64,000 bases of DNA from Azospirillum halopraeferens DSM 3675 (GCF_000429625.1 NZ_KE386931.1:1-64000), one strand, 5' to 3'; positions 1-8,885 are shown, numbered from the stretch's first letter. Made by a program: numbers and translations. Notes: a model not told the origin generated them from the letters alone.

Positions 1-2
1 CA

Positions 3-66
3 CTGTGGATAAGCGGCCCGCCTACGCCAGCTCTGGGGGGCGCTGCGGCGGGCCGCTTACCCACAG
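3..66. repeat. 20-bp inverted repeat containing a DnaA-box sequence
   Basis: Arms 3-22 and 47-66 match at 19 of 20 positions around a 24-base GC-rich loop. The outer part of the left arm (4-12) is, on the minus strand, TTATCCACA, the consensus DnaA box; the right arm has TTACCCACA. There is no T-run, so it does not look like a classical terminator. It could be a regulatory or replication-linked hairpin or the end of a mobile element; one box is not enough to call an origin. Confidence 0.5.
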
Positions 67-181
67 CTCGTACACCACCTCGGGGGACGCGGCCCAGCGG
101 GCCGGATGAACCGCGCCGGATTGGCCGGATGCCCCGCGCCCTCTGAAGCTGAGTTCACGATAACGGAAGCCAACATTTCCC

Positions 182-298
182 GGAGTCGCCTTCGGCGTCC
201 GTGAGCGCGCGATTCGGATGGTGTACGAGCACACCTCGCAACGGGCGGCGATCCGTACGATCGCGGCGGCGAGCGGCTGCACGTCCGGTGCCGTTCGC
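182..298 (+). pseudogene. IS3-family transposase OrfA fragment
   Basis: The reading frame through ATG 218 gives a run beginning RERAIRMVYEH and continuing into a helix-turn-helix stretch (RTIAAASGCTSGAV). This is the N-terminal HTH pattern of IS3-family OrfA proteins. Similarity stops near 300 and no OrfB follows, so it is a remnant. It lies among other debris of mobile elements at the left edge of the catabolic locus. Confidence 0.6.
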
Positions 299-333
299 CG
301 GGACCGGCGTGATGATTGGAAGGAATATTGGAA

Positions 334-350
334 AGAGAGTTGGTTGGGGG
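334..350. other. Degenerate copy of the tRNA-Gln attachment sequence (tentative)
   Basis: The 17 bases here (GAGAGTTGGTTGGGGG and neighbours) match 16 of 17 positions of the attachment repeat found at 27275 and 57311, including the run that encodes the CCA end and acceptor strand. The match ends where the tRNA sequence would continue. It may mark the far end of an older island, or it may be chance in G-rich DNA. Confidence 0.3.
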
Positions 351-546
351 CCAGGACGGGGAGCCTACCCCCTGAGTATATGAGAATCCGTCTCCCAACG
401 AGGAGGCGTCCGCGGCGGCTCGCCGTGCGTGGAGCACCAGATTGGCATTGTTCACTGGCGGAAGAAAGTGGCGACTTTGGGAGAGGAACATTTCTCTCGG
501 GCCAGTCCTAAAGGAGCAAATGGGCGGTGGGCGCATAACTAAGGCC

Positions 547-574
547 GCAGGTTCAAGTCCTGCCGTTGCTGCCA
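547..574 (+). other. tRNA 3'-end fragment (T-arm, acceptor strand and CCA)
   Basis: A perfect 5-bp T-stem (GCAGG/CCTGC) closes a 7-base TTCAAGT loop. It is followed by a 7-base acceptor strand, a discriminator G and CCA. AGCAA at 515-519 could pair with part of the acceptor strand, but the D-arm is missing. This looks like a tRNA remnant or an old attachment site next to the recombinase fragment that ends at 648. Confidence 0.45.
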
Positions 575-647
575 TCGATGCAGTCCTGGCGACCGTGCTG
601 CAGGCCTCATCCAGCTTTGGCTGTGTGAGGCCGAGCAGCTCCTCGAT

Positions 648-920
648 CTACCCCAGATTCCTGACGTGGGTTTCACCACGGCGTTCGCCGGGCGTGATCT
701 CAATGCGCGCGATGAGTGCCCGCATGGCGTTCATGGCTTCTCGGCGCGCCTCGCCGTCGTCGGACCACCCCTTGTGCAGGGTTTCGATCTTTCGGCGGTA
801 GGTCTCGACAGCAGCGGGGTGCAACGCGACCACCGACTCGTCCGCGATCTCCGCCTCCAGGATCGTCGACAGTTCACGTTCGGCGTCGGCCTTGTCGGCA
901 GTTCCGGCAGGTTTCGGTCC
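648..920 (-). pseudogene. Serine site-specific recombinase, C-terminal fragment
   Basis: The last ~85 residues of this frame, ending with TAG at 648-650, contain LHPAAVETYRRKIETL and then ALIARIEITPGERRGE. This pattern is typical of the extreme C-terminus of large serine recombinases. No catalytic resolvase domain or recombinase domain is found upstream, where the SDR gene begins its own 3' end at 1028. It is therefore a truncated remnant. Its position beside a tRNA 3'-end fragment fits an old integration site. Confidence 0.55.
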
Positions 921-1027
921 ATCTTGCCACCAGCGCGGCCTGCTCGCCGTCGCGTAGGGCGCGGCGTTCGCCCTTTGGGGTCCCTTGCGGCGCCGGCCCG
1001 GGCGCGGCACGACATCTGACGGAACCA

Positions 1028-1789
1028 TCACGCGATGCACTCGCCGCCGTCGACGACCAAGGCGTGGCCGGTCATGTAGGCGGAGCGGTCGGAGACGAGA
1101 TACAGGATGGATTCGGCGATCTCCTCCACCGTCGCCCAGCGCCCGAGCGGAATGGTCTCGCGCACGTAGCGCTCCAGCGCGGCGCGGCCGCCCATCTGGC
1201 GTGCGTAGGGCTCGTTGAAGGGCGTGTCGACGAAGCCGGGGCACAGTGCGTTCACCCGGATGTTGTGGCGGGCGTAGTCGAGCGCCATCTGCTTGGTCAT
1301 CATGATGGTGGCGGCCTTGGACGTGATGTAGGCCAGCATGCCGTGGTCGAGGAACACGCCGGAGTTGGACGCGGTGTTGAGGATGACGCCACCGCCCTGC
1401 GCCTTCATATGCGGCACCGCCAGCTTGCACGCCAGGAAATGGGCGCGGGTGTTGAGGCGGTAGGACGCATCCATGTCCTCCGGGCCCACCTCCTCCAGCG
1501 TGCCACCGACCTGGATGCCGGCGTGGTTGTGCAGGATGTCGATTCGCCCGAGAGTGTCGACGGAGAAAGCGACCATGCGTTCCAGGTCGGCATCGACCGA
1601 CACGTCGACGCGCAAGGGCTCGGCGCGCCCACCGGCGGCGCGGATGCGTTCGGCGGTCGACTGGCCGGCCGCCTCGTCGCGGTCCGCCACGACCACCACC
1701 GCGCCCTCGCGCGCCATGATCTCCGCCCCGGCGCGCCCGATGCCCGACCCGGCCCCGGTCACCACCGCGATTCTGTCCTTCAGGATCAT
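1028..1789 (-). CDS. SDR-family oxidoreductase
   Basis: This is a 253-residue short-chain dehydrogenase/reductase, the usual length of the classical family. The NAD(P)-binding motif TGAGSGIG is at residues 11-18 and the NHAG motif at 88-91. A serine-containing stretch lies near 141-143, and the catalytic Tyr154 and Lys158 are in YITSK. It should oxidise or reduce a hydroxyl/carbonyl pair in the cytoplasm; the acidic residue after the second strand suggests NAD preference. The ATG at 1789 precedes the Rossmann motif directly. It lies 44 bases downstream of the DeoR regulator gene on the same strand, so the two are probably cotranscribed. The substrate cannot be read from sequence. Confidence 0.9.
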   Translation of the reverse strand: MILKDRIAVVTGAGSGIGRAGAEIMAREGAVVVVADRDEAAGQSTAERIRAAGGRAEPLRVDVSVDADLERMVAFSVDTLGRIDILHNHAGIQVGGTLEEVGPEDMDASYRLNTRAHFLACKLAVPHMKAQGGGVILNTASNSGVFLDHGMLAYITSKAATIMMTKQMALDYARHNIRVNALCPGFVDTPFNEPYARQMGGRAALERYVRETIPLGRWATVEEIAESILYLVSDRSAYMTGHALVVDGGECIA

Positions 1790-1833
1790 CGCCTTCCCCC
1801 TTCCGCCGACGGCGGCCGCCGGGCCGGCCCCGC

Positions 1834-2637
1834 TCAGGGCGGCTCGGGCCCGTTGACCGCCAAGTGAACGCGCGCGCGGTCGAGCGACCGGCGCAAGGGC
1901 CCCGTCGGGACCCGGTCGGTGACCAGCCGGGTGACGTCGGCCCAGGTGAAATAGAGGGCCAGCGACACTTGGTCGAACTTCGTGTGGTCGGCCACGATCA
2001 TGGTCTCGGCCGAGCGGCCCATCATGGCGCGGTAGACCGCCGCGGCGTCCGCATCGGCCTCGTTCGGACCCTCCGGCGTCATGCCCGTCGCGCCGAGGAT
2101 GGCATGGTTGGCGTAGAACCCGGCCAGGTACTCCACCGTCGCCGCCCCGGCCATCAGCCCCTCGTGGGCGTTGTAGCGGCCGGGGCACATGAAGATCGTG
2201 AAGGTCGGGTTGACGGCCAGCACCGTCGCCACGCCGAAGGCATTGGTGATGATGGTCAGATCGCGCTTCTCGGCCGCCAGCCGCCGCCCGATGTGGACGG
2301 TCGTGGCGCCGCCGCCGATCATCAGAACGTCGGAATGGTTGACATAGCGCGCCGCCTCGGTCGCGATGGCCTCGCGCTCGGCCACCATCATGCGGTGGCG
2401 CTCGGCGATCGTCGGCTCCAGGCCGAAGGGGCGCACGGCACCGCCGTAGGTGCGGTTGATGAGGCCGCGCGACTCCAGCTCGTCCAAGTCGCGGCGGATG
2501 GTCTCGGTCGAGACACCGAGGTCGGTCGCCAGTTCCGACACTCGCAGCGTCGGTTGCGCCCGCAGCTCCGCGACGATGCGCTCCTGCCGCCGGTCCTTGC
2601 GCAGCCGCTGCCTGGGTGTGTCCGTCATGTCCGTCAT
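1834..2637 (-). CDS. DeoR-family transcriptional regulator
   Basis: This 267-residue protein has the DeoR layout: an N-terminal helix-turn-helix at about residues 33-55 (LGVSTETIRRDLDELE), then a C-terminal sugar-phosphate-type effector domain that includes GGGATTVHIGRRL and TNAF. Family members usually repress catabolic operons and respond to a phosphorylated intermediate. It is divergent from the hydrolase gene at 2769 and lies immediately upstream of the SDR gene, so control of this locus is likely. The kinase at 9153 could supply a phosphorylated effector (inference). Confidence 0.9.
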   Translation of the reverse strand: MTDMTDTPRQRLRKDRRQERIVAELRAQPTLRVSELATDLGVSTETIRRDLDELESRGLINRTYGGAVRPFGLEPTIAERHRMMVAEREAIATEAARYVNHSDVLMIGGGATTVHIGRRLAAEKRDLTIITNAFGVATVLAVNPTFTIFMCPGRYNAHEGLMAGAATVEYLAGFYANHAILGATGMTPEGPNEADADAAAVYRAMMGRSAETMIVADHTKFDQVSLALYFTWADVTRLVTDRVPTGPLRRSLDRARVHLAVNGPEPP

Positions 2638-2768
2638 GGTTCAGTCTCTTTGCGCCGCGGAAGGTCGGCGCCGGCCGTTGCATGTTCCACAAGATTCATT
2701 GCACATTCTTCATGTTCACGCCCCCGGGCGAGCCTCTTACCACATTTCCAAGCCGTTGCGAGGATGGC

Positions 2769-3464
2769 ATGCAGAGATGGAAGACCGCGCATCGCTCCTT
2801 CTACTACCAGGGCGCTCCCGAACCCGAGGACCCCGTCCTGACCCGGGGCGGGGTGGCACTGCTGTGCATCGACGTGCAGAACGTCTACCTGCAGCGTGAG
2901 GATCCAGCCAGCCTGTCGGGGGCGGCCCTGGAACGCTGGCACGCATGGACGCCCTTCCACGAACGCATGCGCGATGTCGTCATTCCCACCGTCGCCCGCC
3001 TCCAGGCGGCGTTCCGCGCCGCCGGGCTGGAGGTGGTGCACGCCCGCATCGCCTGCCGCACCCGAGACGGCCGCGACCGCTCGCTGAGCCAGAAGAAGCC
3101 GGGCTGGAACAACCTTCTGCTGCCCGAGGACACCGAGCCCTCGCGCATCGTCGCCGCCATCGCGCCGCGGGACGACGAGATCGTGGTGACTAAGACCACG
3201 GACAGTGCGCTGACCGGCACCAACCTGCGCCTCCTCCTGTCCAACATCGGCATCACGCACGTGGTCTGCTGCGGCATCTTCACGGACCAGTGCGTGTCCT
3301 CGACCGTGCGCAGCCTCGCGGACGAGAGCTTCGACGTCATCGTGGTCGAGGACGGCTGTGCGGCGGGCTCCCACGAGCTGCACCTAAAGGAGCTGGAGAT
3401 CATCAACATGATCTACGGCCACGTCATGAGCGCCGACGAGTTGCTCGGCTACCTGCCGCGCTAG
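2769..3464 (+). CDS. Isochorismatase-family cysteine hydrolase
   Basis: A 231-residue cytoplasmic hydrolase of the isochorismatase-like fold. The catalytic triad is visible as Asp35 (CIDVQN), Lys142 (TKTTDSA) and Cys175 (FTDQC). Families with this triad hydrolyse amides and ureides such as N-carbamoylsarcosine, nicotinamide, biuret and ureidoacrylate. The ATG at 2769 was chosen because the family core begins about 25 residues later and the longer upstream frame is rich in Cys/Phe unlike the core. It is divergent from the DeoR gene and convergent with the aminotransferase gene. The exact substrate is unknown; an amide-type nitrogen compound is plausible. Confidence 0.88.
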   Translation: MQRWKTAHRSFYYQGAPEPEDPVLTRGGVALLCIDVQNVYLQREDPASLSGAALERWHAWTPFHERMRDVVIPTVARLQAAFRAAGLEVVHARIACRTRDGRDRSLSQKKPGWNNLLLPEDTEPSRIVAAIAPRDDEIVVTKTTDSALTGTNLRLLLSNIGITHVVCCGIFTDQCVSSTVRSLADESFDVIVVEDGCAAGSHELHLKELEIINMIYGHVMSADELLGYLPR

Positions 3465-3493
3465 TGCCCGCGGGCCGGCCCGGGCGGCGGCGG

Positions 3494-4777
3494 TCACGCC
3501 GCCCGTTTGGCCTCCGCGGCGAGCTGCCGGGCCCGCGGCAACGCCGCCTCGAGCCGCTCCAGCACCTCGTTGCGCAGGGCTGGCTCGATTAGGATGCCCG
3601 GCTTGAACTGCAGCACCTGCGGGTCAAGGGTGGAGAAGATGGCCCACACGCCATTCTCGTAGAGCGCGCGCGAGACGAACTTCGCCCCTTCGGGATGGGC
3701 GAACTCCAGCCCCATGACGAGGCCGCGCTGGCGCACACCGGCGAAGAAATCGCCATGGCGGGAGCGGATGTCGGCCAGCCCATCGCTGAAGTGGCGCGTG
3801 GCGGCGTGGACGTTGGCAACCACATCGGGGCGCTGCGTCATTTCCAGCACGGCCATGCCGACGATGCAGCCGAGTTCGGCGCCGCCCGCCGTCGACATGT
3901 GGGCGAAGCCGTCCTCCTCCAGCCAGCCGGCCGCCTCGCCGCGCACCATCACCACCGCAATGGGGTAGAGGCCACCGCCGATCCCTTTGGCGGACACCAC
4001 CAAGTCCGGCACGATCCCGTAGCCCTCGTAGCCCCACAGCGTGCCGCAGCGCATCAAGCCGGTCTGCACCTCGTCGGCGATGTAGAGGGTGCCGTGCGCC
4101 TCGCACAGCGCCTTGACCCCCTGCAGGTAGCCCTCGGCGGGCAGGGGGAAGCCGTAGGTCGCCGGGATGGTCTCCAGGATCACCGCCGCGGCGTCGTCGC
4201 CGGCGAGCGCCGCCTCCATGGCCTCCAGGTCGTTGAAGGGCACCTGGACGAATTCCGCCGGCCGCTCCGACAGGAAGCGCCGCGAGAAGCGCTCGTCGCC
4301 GGTGCACACGGCCAGCCCGGTGTGGCCGTGGTAACCCTTGACGATGCTGACGATCTTGCGCCGGCCGGTCGCGGCGCGGGCGGTCTTCAGCGCGAGATCG
4401 ACCGCCTCCCCGCCGGCCGCCGCGAACAGGGTGTAGCAGCGCGCCCACGGCACCGTCCGGGCGAGCCGTTCGGCAAAGGCGGTGCGGGCGAGCGACGGGA
4501 AGTGGTGGTTGCCCATGTCGAAGTGGTCGAGCGCCTGCTTCAGCGTCGCCACCAGCTCCGGATGACGGTGACCCAGGTTGTACGTACCGCCGTTCAGATG
4601 GACGTCGATCAGCCGGGCACCGTCCATGTCGTAGAGGAAGTACCCTTCGCGCCGGTCGATCACCAGGTCGACCCCGAGTTGCTGCCAGAACCGGGTCTTG
4701 TCGGGATTCCAATAGGCGATCGACTTCTCGATCATCTCCTGCTTGGATCCGTAGGAGAAAAAGCCGTAATCGTGCAT
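3494..4777 (-). CDS. Class III PLP-dependent aminotransferase (or phospho-lyase)
   Basis: This 427-residue fold-type I PLP enzyme of class III has the PLP-binding aspartate at residue 235 (ADEVQTG) and the Schiff-base lysine at 264 (SAKGIGGGLYP). Glycine-rich cofactor contacts are near AAAGGEAVDLAL. Class III includes omega-transaminases and also phospho-lyases that eliminate phosphate from amino-alcohol phosphates; sequence alone does not separate them here. It is the last gene of a leftward unit with the Pot-type ABC transporter genes, 10 bases after the permease. The imported substrate is therefore probably an amine or amino acid. The kinase at 9153 makes the phospho-lyase option worth testing. 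Confidence 0.88.
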   Translation of the reverse strand: MHDYGFFSYGSKQEMIEKSIAYWNPDKTRFWQQLGVDLVIDRREGYFLYDMDGARLIDVHLNGGTYNLGHRHPELVATLKQALDHFDMGNHHFPSLARTAFAERLARTVPWARCYTLFAAAGGEAVDLALKTARAATGRRKIVSIVKGYHGHTGLAVCTGDERFSRRFLSERPAEFVQVPFNDLEAMEAALAGDDAAAVILETIPATYGFPLPAEGYLQGVKALCEAHGTLYIADEVQTGLMRCGTLWGYEGYGIVPDLVVSAKGIGGGLYPIAVVMVRGEAAGWLEEDGFAHMSTAGGAELGCIVGMAVLEMTQRPDVVANVHAATRHFSDGLADIRSRHGDFFAGVRQRGLVMGLEFAHPEGAKFVSRALYENGVWAIFSTLDPQVLQFKPGILIEPALRNEVLERLEAALPRARQLAAEAKRAA

Positions 4778-4787
4778 GGACGTCTCC

Positions 4788-5600
4788 TCAGGCGGCGCGG
4801 CGCCGCTTCATCAGCATCGCCGCCAGCGCGCCGATCCCGAGCGCCGACGCGGCAGCGATGGTGCTCATCGTGCCCAGCGTGGGGACCATCGGCGTGTAGC
4901 CGGCGATCATCTTGGCGTAGAGCCATTCGGGCACGGTGGAGTCCGCGCCCGTGGTGTAGAGCGACAGCGGAAAGTTTCCCCAGGACAGCAGGAAGGCGAA
5001 CAGCGCGCCCGACCAGATGCCCGGCCACAGGATCGGCAGGGTCACCTCGCGCAGCACCTGCAGGCGCGAGGCGCCGAGGTCGAAGGCGGCCTCCTCCAGC
5101 GCGGGGTCGAAGCCGTAGACCTTGATGGCGATCACCAGAGTCACCACCGGCACGATCCACACGAGGTGGGCGACGATGGCGGTCCGCCAGGACATCTCCA
5201 TTCCGACGGCGTTGAACCACAGCAGCAGCGCCAGCCCCAGCACCGGCTGGGGAAAGAAGATCGGCAGCAGCACGATCTTCTGGTAGAGGCGCCGCCCCGA
5301 CCAGTCGTAGCGGGCAAAGGCCAGCGCGCCGAAGAAGCCGGCGGCCACCGCCACCACCGTCACCGCCGCCGCCAGCGCCAGGGAGGTGCGCAGCAGCATG
5401 CCGATCTCGATCGAATCGAGCGTGCGCGCCCACCAGTCGACCGACCAGCCGCGGATGGGGAACAGGAAGTAGCGGCCCTTGCCCAGCGACGCCAGCGCGC
5501 TGCACAGCACCGGAAGGTAGATCACCAGCAGCACGAAGCCGGTCCACGCGGCGGTCATGAGGCGGGCACGCCGCAGGCGCTGCTCTTGCGGGTTCATCAC
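4788..5600 (-). CDS. ABC transporter permease (PotC-like)
   Basis: A 270-residue inner-membrane permease with about six hydrophobic segments. It carries the EAA-type coupling motif (EEAAFDLGASRLQVLREV) that contacts the ATPase. It matches the PotC/ModB-type second permease of spermidine/putrescine-like importers. It lies 10 bases after the partner permease and 10 bases before the aminotransferase gene, in one operon. The substrate is not predictable; family members carry polyamines, opines, phosphonates or modified amino acids. Confidence 0.88.
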   Translation of the reverse strand: MMNPQEQRLRRARLMTAAWTGFVLLVIYLPVLCSALASLGKGRYFLFPIRGWSVDWWARTLDSIEIGMLLRTSLALAAAVTVVAVAAGFFGALAFARYDWSGRRLYQKIVLLPIFFPQPVLGLALLLWFNAVGMEMSWRTAIVAHLVWIVPVVTLVIAIKVYGFDPALEEAAFDLGASRLQVLREVTLPILWPGIWSGALFAFLLSWGNFPLSLYTTGADSTVPEWLYAKMIAGYTPMVPTLGTMSTIAAASALGIGALAAMLMKRRRAA

Positions 5601-5610
5601 GGCGCCTCCC

Positions 5611-6534
5611 TCATTTGCGACCCAGAATGCGGTCGAGGTCGAGCCGCGACAGCGCGGCCAGCGTGAGGCCGCCGATGATCAGCATCAGCAGCACCGCCAG
5701 CGCCGAGCCGAGCGGCCAGTTCTGCGAGTAGGTGAAGGCGATCTCGATGTCGTGGGTGATGACGATCACCGACTGGCCGCCCAGCACCTTGGCCTCCGCC
5801 ACCGCACCGGCGGCGAGAACGAAGGTCAGCAGCATGCCGATGAGCAGGCCGGGCATGGCCAGCGGCAACTCCACCTCGCGCCAGGCCTGCAGGCGCGTCG
5901 CCCCCATGTCGAGGGCGGCGTCGACCACGTCGCGCGGCACCAGCGACAGGCCGAGCACGGTGGGGAACAGCATGAAGGGCAGATAGGTGTAGACCATGCC
6001 GAACAGGATCATGCCCGGCGTGAACAGCACGTCCGGCCCGCCATCCGTACCCAGCGCCTTGAGGCTGCCGTCGAGGACGCCGTTGCGGATGAAAAACAAC
6101 ACCCAGCCGAACAGGCGGACGTTCTCGGAGATGAACAGCGGGAAGACGAAGAGGATGCCGACCAGCCCCGACCAGCGGCCGAACAGGTGGACGATGCCGT
6201 AGGCGATGGGGTATGCGACCACCGCCAGCAGCGCCACCGTGAAGGCGGCGAAGCCGAGCGACCAGGCGAACGACAGCCACACCGTGTTGGCGGGGTCGAA
6301 GATGGTGGCGTAATTCTCCAGCGTGAAGGTCGCGAACACGTCGAACGAGCGCGGCGTGGCGAAGGAGAAGGCGACCACCGCCACCAGCGGCGCGGCGAAG
6401 CCGACCGCCAGCAGCAGGTAGACCGGCAGCGCGCAACGCGCGCCGGCCGACAGGAAGGCCAGCGCGCGGGAACCCGGCGCCGGCCGCGGCGCGGTTTCGG
6501 ACGGGGCGGGGGCCTCGAGCATGTCGGTGGCCAT
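5611..6534 (-). CDS. ABC transporter permease (PotB-like)
   Basis: A 307-residue permease with a ~35-residue hydrophilic Ala/Pro-rich N-terminus followed by about six membrane segments. The coupling motif DAALDMGATRLQAWREVELP sits near residue 220. It forms a heterodimeric channel with the downstream PotC-like protein. I chose the ATG at 6534; a second ATG four codons later is possible. The stop is 10 bases from the next permease start and the ATPase stop lies 5 bases upstream, so coupling in one operon is likely. Confidence 0.87.
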   Translation of the reverse strand: MATDMLEAPAPSETAPRPAPGSRALAFLSAGARCALPVYLLLAVGFAAPLVAVVAFSFATPRSFDVFATFTLENYATIFDPANTVWLSFAWSLGFAAFTVALLAVVAYPIAYGIVHLFGRWSGLVGILFVFPLFISENVRLFGWVLFFIRNGVLDGSLKALGTDGGPDVLFTPGMILFGMVYTYLPFMLFPTVLGLSLVPRDVVDAALDMGATRLQAWREVELPLAMPGLLIGMLLTFVLAAGAVAEAKVLGGQSVIVITHDIEIAFTYSQNWPLGSALAVLLMLIIGGLTLAALSRLDLDRILGRK

Positions 6535-6539
6535 GGCCG

Positions 6540-7649
6540 TCACTCCGCCACGAAGATGGCGTCGCGGGCGTGCCAGCCGATGCGCACCGGCCGGTCCGGC
6601 GCGCCCGAACAGGCGTGGCGCCGCGACTGCTCGACGATGAAGGTCTTGTCGCCGACGCGCACCTGGTACTGCATGCGCGAGCCCAGGGAGTATTCGTTGT
6701 AGATGGTACCGACGATGACGTTCTCGGTCGTCGTGTCGTCGTCCTCGACGAAGTGGAGGAACTCCGGCCGCACCACGATGAAGCCCTTGGGCGGCTGCGG
6801 CCCGCCCGGCGGCGGCGTGAACCGCCCGGTCAGACCGGCGCAGACGTAGGCTCCGTCCGCCGCCACCACCGGCAGCACATTGACCTCGCCCATGAACTCG
6901 CAGACGAAGCGATCGGTGGGCCGGGTGTAGATGTCCTCCGGCGTCCCGACCTGCACCAGCCGGCCGCCGCGCATCACCCCGATGCGGTCGGACATCACCA
7001 TCGCCTCTTCCAGGCTGTGGGTGATGTAGATGAAGGTCTTGCCGGTCTCCTTGTGGAGGTCCTTCAGCTCCTTCTCCAGGGTCTTGCGCAGCTTGTAGTC
7101 GATGGCCGACAGCGGCTCGTCGAACAGCAGGATCTCGGGGTCGTAGGCGAGGGCGCGGGCGAGCGCCACGCGCTGACGCTCGCCGCCGGAGCATTTGGTG
7201 ACGTTCTTGGCATAGTAGCCTTCCGGCAGCCGGACCATGCGCATCAGCTCCAGCGCGCGGACCCTGCGATCGGCGGGCGGCACCTTGCGCATCTTCAGTG
7301 GGAACTCGATGTTCTCGCCGACCGTGCGGTGCGGGAACAGGGCCAGCGACTGGAAGACAAGGCACGTCGGCCGCTTGTTGGGCGGCAGGTGGCGCACGCT
7401 GCGCCCGCGCACGATGATGTCGCCCTCGGTCGGGTGCTCCATCCCCGCCAGCATGCGCAGCAGGGTGGTCTTGCCCGACCCGGACGGGCCGACGATGGTA
7501 AAGAACTCCCCCTCCGCCACCTGCAGGTCGATGCGCTCCACGGCGACGAAGCCGTCGAAGGTCTTGCGCACGCCGGCCAGCTCGAGAACGGGGCCGGCGC
7601 CCGGCGCGGTGTCCGGTCGGTCCTCGTGCATCACCACTGAATCCCTCAT
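6540..7649 (-). CDS. ABC transporter ATP-binding protein (PotA-like)
   Basis: A 369-residue ATPase. Walker A GPSGSGKT is at residues 54-61, the signature SGGERQ at 153-158 and Walker B ILLFDEP at 172-178, with an H-loop in TH shortly after. A C-terminal ~120-residue regulatory (TOBE-like) domain is typical of PotA/FbpC proteins. It energises import by the two permeases downstream. An internal ATG six codons in (MHEDRP) is an alternative start. The gene follows the binding-protein gene by 90 bases in the same operon. Confidence 0.92.
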   Translation of the reverse strand: MRDSVVMHEDRPDTAPGAGPVLELAGVRKTFDGFVAVERIDLQVAEGEFFTIVGPSGSGKTTLLRMLAGMEHPTEGDIIVRGRSVRHLPPNKRPTCLVFQSLALFPHRTVGENIEFPLKMRKVPPADRRVRALELMRMVRLPEGYYAKNVTKCSGGERQRVALARALAYDPEILLFDEPLSAIDYKLRKTLEKELKDLHKETGKTFIYITHSLEEAMVMSDRIGVMRGGRLVQVGTPEDIYTRPTDRFVCEFMGEVNVLPVVAADGAYVCAGLTGRFTPPPGGPQPPKGFIVVRPEFLHFVEDDDTTTENVIVGTIYNEYSLGSRMQYQVRVGDKTFIVEQSRRHACSGAPDRPVRIGWHARDAIFVAE

Positions 7650-7739
7650 CGCCCAGCGATCCTGTTCCGGTCATGGCGGCCGGTTCCGGGGCGGTTCGCG
7701 CCGCCCCGGCCGGTCCCGCGTTCGGTGTGGGGCGTCCGT

Positions 7740-8885
7740 TCAGCCGCGGCTGCGCTTTGCCGCGTTCATCAGGTCGAGCGCGCGGTCGTAGTCGGGCACG
7801 ATGTCGTACTCGACCGAGCGCGCCATCTCCTCCTCCAGGCTGTCCCACTGGATGGCGTCGAGCTGCTCCTTGGTGAAGAGGTTGAAGCAGGCCGGGTTGC
7901 CCATCTGCGTCACCGGGTTGAAGGTGCCCTCGGCGAAGGCGACGGTGTGGGCGATGTCGGGCGCCTGCACGTATTTCAGGAAGTCGGCGGCCAGCGGCGA
8001 GAGGTCCGGGTTGTTCACCATCGAGGTGATCTCGATCCAGGCGATGCCGCCCTTGCCGCCCATCGGGCCCTTGTTCGGCGTGATGCCCCGCAGGTTGACG
8101 AAGCCGTCGGCGCGCGCCGGCGAGATCGAGTAGGTGCCGCCCGTCAGGTGCAGGTCGATCTCGCCGGAGATCAGCGCCTGGTTCATGGTGGCGATATCGC
8201 CGATCATCCTGGCCCCGGCGAAGACGCGCTTGGCCGTCTGCTCGAAGGCGGCCATCTCTTCGGCGGTGTGCTGCTTGAACGGGTCGATGCCGGCGATGAC
8301 GAAGATGCCGAAGACGTTCCAGTCGTCGGATTCCAGGATGCCGTAGCGGCCCGCGAGCTTGGGGTCGTTGAACAGGTCCCAGCCGGTGTCCTCGGCGGTG
8401 GCGCGGCTGATTTTGTCGGTGTTGACCACGAAGCTGTAGGGTCCGAAGCGCTGCGCCATGCCCAGCAGCTCCTTGCCGTCGTCGCTGAGCGCCCAGCGGT
8501 ATGGGGGTTTGAACGACGGCAGCATGGTCTCGAAGAAGGGCTCGAACTCGGCGCGCGGCAGCGGCTTGATCAGCTTCTCCGGGAGCATGACCTTGCGCGC
8601 CCAGGGGTTGTTGACGTTGATCAGGTCCCAGGTGTTGGTCTCGCCGGCGCGCAGGCGGTTGATCATCGTCGGGTCGTTGGTCAGCGACTCCGCCCGGACG
8701 GTGGCGCTGCGGCTCTTGCGGAAGGGATCGAGCACCTGCGCGGAGTTGTAGCCCTCCCAGCACAGGATGTTCAGCTCCTTCGGGCGCGCCGCCAGGGCGG
8801 CGCGGGATAGGGCCGTTGGGCCGCCCAGCGCCACGGCGCCGGCGCCGATCAACTGCAGGACCGCACGTCGGGAAAACTGCGTCAT
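7740..8885 (-). CDS. Extracellular substrate-binding protein (PotD-like), Tat-type signal
   Basis: A 381-residue periplasmic binding protein of the PotD/PotF class. The N-terminus has a twin-arginine motif (SRRAVLQLIG, residues 5-14) and a hydrophobic run ending in an Ala-x-Ala cleavage region near residue 33. Export through the Tat system is therefore likely. The mature part starts with KELNILCWEGYNSA, the first strand of this fold. It is the first gene of the leftward transporter-aminotransferase operon, so its product sets ligand choice. It is divergent from the kinase gene, with a shared 267-base control region. Confidence 0.9.
   Translation of the reverse strand: MTQFSRRAVLQLIGAGAVALGGPTALSRAALAARPKELNILCWEGYNSAQVLDPFRKSRSATVRAESLTNDPTMINRLRAGETNTWDLINVNNPWARKVMLPEKLIKPLPRAEFEPFFETMLPSFKPPYRWALSDDGKELLGMAQRFGPYSFVVNTDKISRATAEDTGWDLFNDPKLAGRYGILESDDWNVFGIFVIAGIDPFKQHTAEEMAAFEQTAKRVFAGARMIGDIATMNQALISGEIDLHLTGGTYSISPARADGFVNLRGITPNKGPMGGKGGIAWIEITSMVNNPDLSPLAADFLKYVQAPDIAHTVAFAEGTFNPVTQMGNPACFNLFTKEQLDAIQWDSLEEEMARSVEYDIVPDYDRALDLMNAAKRSRG

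Noticed and set aside
515..574. A complete functional tRNA
   Set aside because: The T-arm and acceptor 3' strand are good, but the D-arm is absent and no anticodon stem can be formed in the ~60 bases available.
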